64,000 nucleotides of DNA, from NCBI GenBank assembly GCA_914767715.1, contig OU612067.1:9610001-9674000 (forward strand). Direction: 5' to 3'. Position 1 is the first letter of the stretch, and each line of letters opens with the position of its first letter. The notes beneath the pieces are model-generated. The model had not been told where the DNA came from and made no database searches. It saw only the letters and a list, made by a program, of their open reading frames with translations. Origin of the DNA: Membranipora membranacea (Eukaryota; Bryozoa; Gymnolaemata; Cheilostomatida; Membraniporidae). This document shows, in pieces, positions 59,131 through 64,000 of the stretch. Position numbers and translations under genes: made by a program.

Positions 59131-60850
59131 TACGTTTTCAATAATAACACTAACATTATTGTTAGTGGCATCAATGAACTAAACCATTGGTGGCGTAGAC
59201 AAAACACACAACAGTGTTTTGTCTATGGTTAGTGGTCTAAATAGAGTGCCATCAAGTGCAGCAACATTAGGGTGTCACAATACAGAATGAAAAAATTGTT
59301 TTCAATCTTTGCCAAAAGTACGTCATTTCCATACAGCATTTTAGATGGAACAGGACAGCAATATATTGGAACTATGCCAGAAAAGAAGTCAAGCTTGTTA
59401 CGGAGTGAGGCACTTTATTGTTTACAGTCATCCATCATGATGAGGTGGGAAGGTATCAATGATCATTCTGCATTACATATTGATGAGAATATGGTTATGA
59501 AGTTGTAACTATTTTATTATTCAGCTCCTCATGCCATGCTAAACAAACCAGCTTACCGATGTGCAACAGTCAAAACACACCAAATTAGATGTGTAGTTTC
59601 TCATCCTATACATCTGGCAGACGGCATGGTTAACTCCCAACAATCAGTCGACCCATTATCTGCAAAATATGGGTAGGTGTGCCTCAAGAGTTTTTAGTCT
59701 CGCTTTTGCGTCGAGTGTATGAACCAGCTATCTAGTTGATTGCTTGAAAAATACAGAGTTTCATTAATATCCCTCGCTTGGCCTAAAATAACTTTTTCAA
59801 ATTTGCTACAGCAATAAATCAGAATCACATCTAATATTTGTGATTTCTTAACATGCGTACATGGCTGTCTGGCACAACCTTGTTATGGCAAGGTGCCAAA
59901 ATAAATATTGTGTCAGTACCATCTTACAAAATACGGCTGTCACTCCAGTCTCTAAAAGGGCATAGCATCATTTATTGTTGGCAAAGTCAGAAAAACAGAT
60001 GGATATTTCCACAATTGATTGATACGCAATTATAGAAAACATTGCACTACATGAAGAAATTGGTTCTTTTTATTATGATCAGCAGATAAACTACTTAGTC
60101 TGCTATAAAGACAAACCCGCTGCCAAGTTTCAGGTTAGGTCATTATCAGTCAACGCATGTACCTCACCATAATATAAGTCTGACTGCTCAGATGGCAATA
60201 TGTGGGGGAAGGAGAGAAAAGCTCCCTCAAGTCTGTGCAACATAGTAAGACAGCTTATCTTGTGTGGATCATACAACTATATCAAATAATTTGCCATAAA
60301 TGGGCAAGGGTATTGTTAGGTGAAGTTTTGTTTCCTTCCGATGACCAGAAATTGTCAAAATCCACTGCAGTCGAGCGGAGACCTTTCATACCTTAAAAGA
60401 ATCAAATATTTTTAACGACATGTATTTTAAGATAATACACATTTAGTTTTATATTGATACAAATACCAACTTGGAGGCTCAGCAGCAAATGAAATTCTCC
60501 CGGAATGAAAAAAAATAATGTGATTGAAACACAGAGGTTTAAACATTAATAACATGAGATCAATGCCTACTTTAGGCAAAGCAAAAATACTGAACATACA
60601 TCCAAGTGCCTTCAACTGTTCAATGAAAGATGCGAATAAATGAGTTTTTCCATCTAGTTGTGTCATAGATGCGGGAAAAAATGGCATGTCACCAAATTTT
60701 GCTGGTGTTTACAAATGATCTTTGTAATATCTGTACTTTTTCAAAGTTTCACAGCAAGAATCTAGACAAACTGTACGTACCGCCGACACTGATGGTATCT
60801 ACATATCATTATATCAATGTAAGTACACATGCAGGGTTTAAGACGATAGA
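59131..60850. other. Upstream flank of the array, repeat-rich
   Basis: No gene recognised. 59160-60200 is the duplicate of 52440-53600. It includes the AGACAAAACAC hairpin (about 59197-59225) and a copy of repeat R1 (59800-60100). Confidence 0.5.
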
Positions 60851-60855
60851 CTTAA

Positions 60856-60861
60856 TTTATT
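60856..60861 (-). terminator. Candidate poly(A) signal of DCP1
   Basis: AATAAA on the - strand about 175 bp beyond the DCP1 stop codon. Confidence 0.45.
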
Positions 60862-61033
60862 TAGTATATTAAGTCTATAGTACAGACTACAGAAAGTCGA
60901 ACCAAAAATATCACATGAGGTTTAGAAAATAAGATCTTTTTTCTCCCTACTCGTAATCTTGGATGGCGATACGTGTCCTTATCTGAGGCAGTCTTATGGA
61001 GACCATAGAGTGGTGTAGATAGTAGAAGTTATC

Positions 61034-63732
61034 TCATCTTCGTAGAGTAGAGTTCAAGCTATGAATGTAACCGGCGTGAAGTGTCTCCAAAAACTGCTGA
61101 TCCGTCTAGAAATAGAGAAAAAAAAATCAGCGATTAACATATATTTATATAATAATTTATATAGAACGTCAAAGCCGCGTACAAACAGATTTCTTGTTAG
61201 TATTGTACGTTTTAATACTCGTGTATGAAACAACTGATGTTCCTTTATTTTTGAATTAACAGACAGCGCTTAATTGTAATTATTACCGAAAATAAACTCA
61301 TTCATACATATGTGTAATGTAGCTAAGAGGAGGCCATTCGATTTTTATATTGATAGTAGTCGGGGTAAAAGTGAGGTTAGAATGAAAAATTTACAAAAAT
61401 ATCTGTTGATTCTCGTAACATGGACATATATCAATATTACCCTAATATGATGATATACAGATGAGTGCAAGCCTTCCTATTAGCATGACAACGCGATGGT
61501 CCATATTACAAATAATCCATTATTTTTCGCAACTAAGACACATATATACTAGTAATACTACACTGTGATGATTCGCAGAGGTGTGCTGTTTGTATGATGA
61601 GATGATTGGTAGAGGTGTGCTGTTTGTATGATGAGATGATGAACCATATTACTAGCTAGAAATGCCGCAATCATAAATGCCACAAAACTTCAGGGGTGTG
61701 AATGACATACACTCAGGTTGTCGAGTGAGTTTATGATGGATGGCCAATTGGCAATGTCATTATAAGTGCGAATTTAAATGACTGTCCTTTCCATACCACC
61801 TATGAGGTAGACAGTCTGAGTATCGTTGTCCTATTATGTGGCGGACCTCCCCCCACAATTATTCTCTGTGATTACAGCCATAGAATATAGCGCAACTAAC
61901 ATCTTTGTGGAGGCCTACAGCCAAATAGGAATCTCCACCTGCTTGGTGGATAGCATATTGAGGTATAAAATACAGTAGAAATATTGAGGTATAAAAATAG
62001 AGTAGAAAAGAACCAGAGTTTAGATTACTAGCCACAGACAGTCCTTGGCATGAATGTTAATCAGGTGTCGGATGACCGTACACTTTTGGAGGACTGGTTG
62101 CTCAGAATAATCAACTGCTTTTTGGATGATTATCAAGGTATGGTCCGAGGTTGTGTGTAATTGAATATCAAATCAAATCAATCATTTTCATAGATATAAT
62201 AATAAATCTAGACAGACCACTATATGAAGCATTAGCGTAGTTGATCAGAGGCAGTAATTGTGGGTGTCATAACAATATTGAATTACGTGGTAGTAGTGGT
62301 GTTAATATTGTCTCAGTCCATAGTTCGATCACTTTCAATCGGATTATGAGTATGAGAATTGGAATAGATTATGCAGCTTATTGGGATCAATTAAATGACT
62401 GGGAATCGACGATAACACGGCTGCTACACAACCTTCAGCTGCCAGGCCATCCACAAAGTGGTCTACTGAATTAAGAATTATCTGCTCCTTGAGATAAAGC
62501 CCCAGCGAGAGCACAACTCACCATTATGAGATGTATAGAAATATTTGTGAGATCAATCGGGTCGAATAACAAATCACTCACATTAAGTAAATGCACCATA
62601 GCCTGTCTCAGCTGCTCTTTAGTAAGAGCTGATACAGAAGCGTGCGCTCCTGGGTGATCCTGCTCCAGGGGCACCGGATCAGAGGATTGGCTGAGCGTAC
62701 GGCTCGTCTGCCTAGCGAAACTGAAGCCTGGGATCATCTTAGTGTCTGTATAAATACAATGAATACATTATTTCAACACAACATAAACTATAGCCTCTCA
62801 GAACAAAAACCAGATATTTTGTGATGGCAGTAGGAGAGGATCAAGAGAATGTAATGGTTGGGCTGATCAAAAATTTATTTGAAGAAGTTATCATTAAAAA
62901 GCTCATTGTTTATATTTATATTCGTAAAATAGACATTCTCGTGTATCAGGTGTTCAATAAACATCACAATAATGTCGTCATGGTTGGTGATGCAAAAAGA
63001 TACATCTGATTTAGGAAGCAGATACAGTCTCCCCTTGCCCTTTTCAATATTGGGTCACATAATCCAACTTCAAACTATTATTTAATTTTATCATGTATGA
63101 TTTTTTACACTTCTCGTATAGAAAAGTTTGAGAGCCTCAACTCAGTTGGTCGCTGGTAATGGAATGCCACAGCCGAAAATCCAGGTAGAGTTTAGCACCT
63201 ACCATCTATCAATGATTTTTATTTCAACTCGCTGATTCCCACTTTAGTGAAGTTTAAAATGACCCTACCTACCCGTTACATAATAGAATTATTTTAATGA
63301 CTCCACACAAACATCTTCTCGCACACTCAGCAACTTTAGACTAATGCAATGTCGCACTGAGAAGAGATGTTGCAACTTCTTTAGTTATTTATGTCTTACC
63401 ATGACAACAATTTTTATGTAAGCTGAAAGATTTTTAGCACCGTTTTTACACAGAGCACCCGGTGATACATTTTTATTATCACATGGTAATATCGGATTTG
63501 ATAATAAAACAAAACTAAAAAACTAACCTCAACTACTATAATATATCATACCTGTTATATTGACATGTTGTGGCGGGTTTATAGCGACAGGTATGTTCTG
63601 GTTAGCACCGATAGATTTACCGAGATCTCTCCTAGCTGGAGGCTGTACAGAGAAGGCCATCGGGGACATGAGCTGAGCCTGATTTGGTTCTCCTGTCATA
63701 GGCGAGTCTGATTTACCGGGAGTTATGTATCC
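61034..63732 (-). CDS. DCP1: mRNA-decapping enzyme 1 (DCP1), 3' end (partial)
   Basis: DCP1 is the cofactor that activates the decapping enzyme DCP2 in cytoplasmic mRNA decay and P-bodies. Three exons are visible on the - strand: 63732-63552, 62745-62582 and 61105-61034 (TGA). Phases fit (0 in, 1, 0, stop). The first contains QLMSPMAFSVQPP, resembling the short MI motif of DCP1 that binds decapping activators. The second ends LTKEQLRQAMVHLLN and the third begins TDQQFLETLHAGYIHSL; joined, these match the helical C-terminal trimerisation domain of the family. The N-terminal EVH1 domain that binds DCP2 is outside the window. Between is a Ser/Pro-rich linker, as expected. The family was recognised by motif, not by a search. 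Confidence 0.78.
61575..61640 (+). repeat. Two-copy tandem repeat in DCP1 intron
   Basis: A unit of about 33 bp (AGAGGTGTGCTGTTTGTATG and on) occurs twice in tandem. A second two-copy repeat of about 27 bp (ATATTGAGGTATAAAA) lies at about 61950-62005. Confidence 0.75.
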
Positions 63733-64000
63733 CTGAAATGAGTTAAACAAATAATATAATTGGAAAATCATAGCCATCTAGATTGTTTTATGAGGTTGCA
63801 CACGGATACAAGATTTTCACACTTATTCCTTATACCTAACAGTTTAAATTCACCAAACGGAAAAGGTGACAGCACCAAACTATGTCATACAAAATTGATA
63901 TCACCGCCAAGTAATGTATTGACCATCTTCGCATTCACCAATCGGCTAACTTGATTAGATTTCTCATTAAAATTTAATAATATTAACTTTATATTTCTCT
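63733..64000 (-). other. DCP1 intron
   Basis: Upstream of the first visible DCP1 exon. I see no further exon before the window ends. Confidence 0.5.

Noticed and set aside
62241-62474. Open frame on the + strand in the DCP1 intron
   Set aside because: No recognisable domain, no splice support, and it lies within an intron of a gene on the other strand.

Overview
This window is animal (metazoan) nuclear DNA: AT-rich, with short exons separated by long introns, GT..AG splice sites, TATA promoters, AATAAA signals, and many inverted repeats, tRNA-derived SINEs and LINE 3' ends. An early-branching invertebrate such as a sponge is a reasonable guess from the divergent, expanded TGF-beta receptor family, but the sequence alone does not prove it.

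Left part (1-17.3 kb): two TGF-beta/activin type II receptor serine/threonine kinase genes lie tail to tail. The + strand gene is only its last three exons (1355-2396). The - strand gene is complete: eleven coding exons from 16661 down to 8272 keep frame and phase throughout and give a 630-residue protein (signal peptide, Cys-rich ectodomain, one membrane segment, kinase). The usual DFG motif reads DFN.

Middle and right part (21-59.1 kb): a cluster of genes related only to the ectodomain half of that receptor. Four look intact on the - strand (CDS 30509-28497, 39249-37175, 51742-49475, 58439-55307). Each has a signal-peptide exon, a variable linker exon, Cys-rich exon A (227 bp in all), Cys-rich exon B, and a last exon with an in-frame TAA within five bases of its start, so they predict secreted proteins of about 187-201 residues without membrane segment or kinase. 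Each has its own TATA box, 5' UTR exon and poly(A) signal. Two more copies are pseudogenes (- strand 25.7-22.4 kb; + strand 43.3-47.3 kb) and one intact exon B is orphaned at 34824-35034. The cluster grew by tandem segmental duplication: about 26.8-34.2 kb matches 35.2-43.3 kb, and about 49-54 kb matches 55-60.5 kb.

Right edge (61.0-63.7 kb): the last three exons of a - strand DCP1 (mRNA decapping cofactor) gene, an unrelated housekeeping neighbour.

Proposed working: the kinase receptors signal at the cell surface, and the secreted ectodomain proteins could bind the same ligands as decoys or carriers. A near-identical block shared by the kinase gene (15.30-15.89 kb) and one secreted gene (29.19-29.77 kb), with a fragment of an exon A left beside it, suggests gene conversion keeps the two kinds of ectodomain alike. 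Exon structures come from reading splice signals and homology between copies by eye; no transcript or database search was available.
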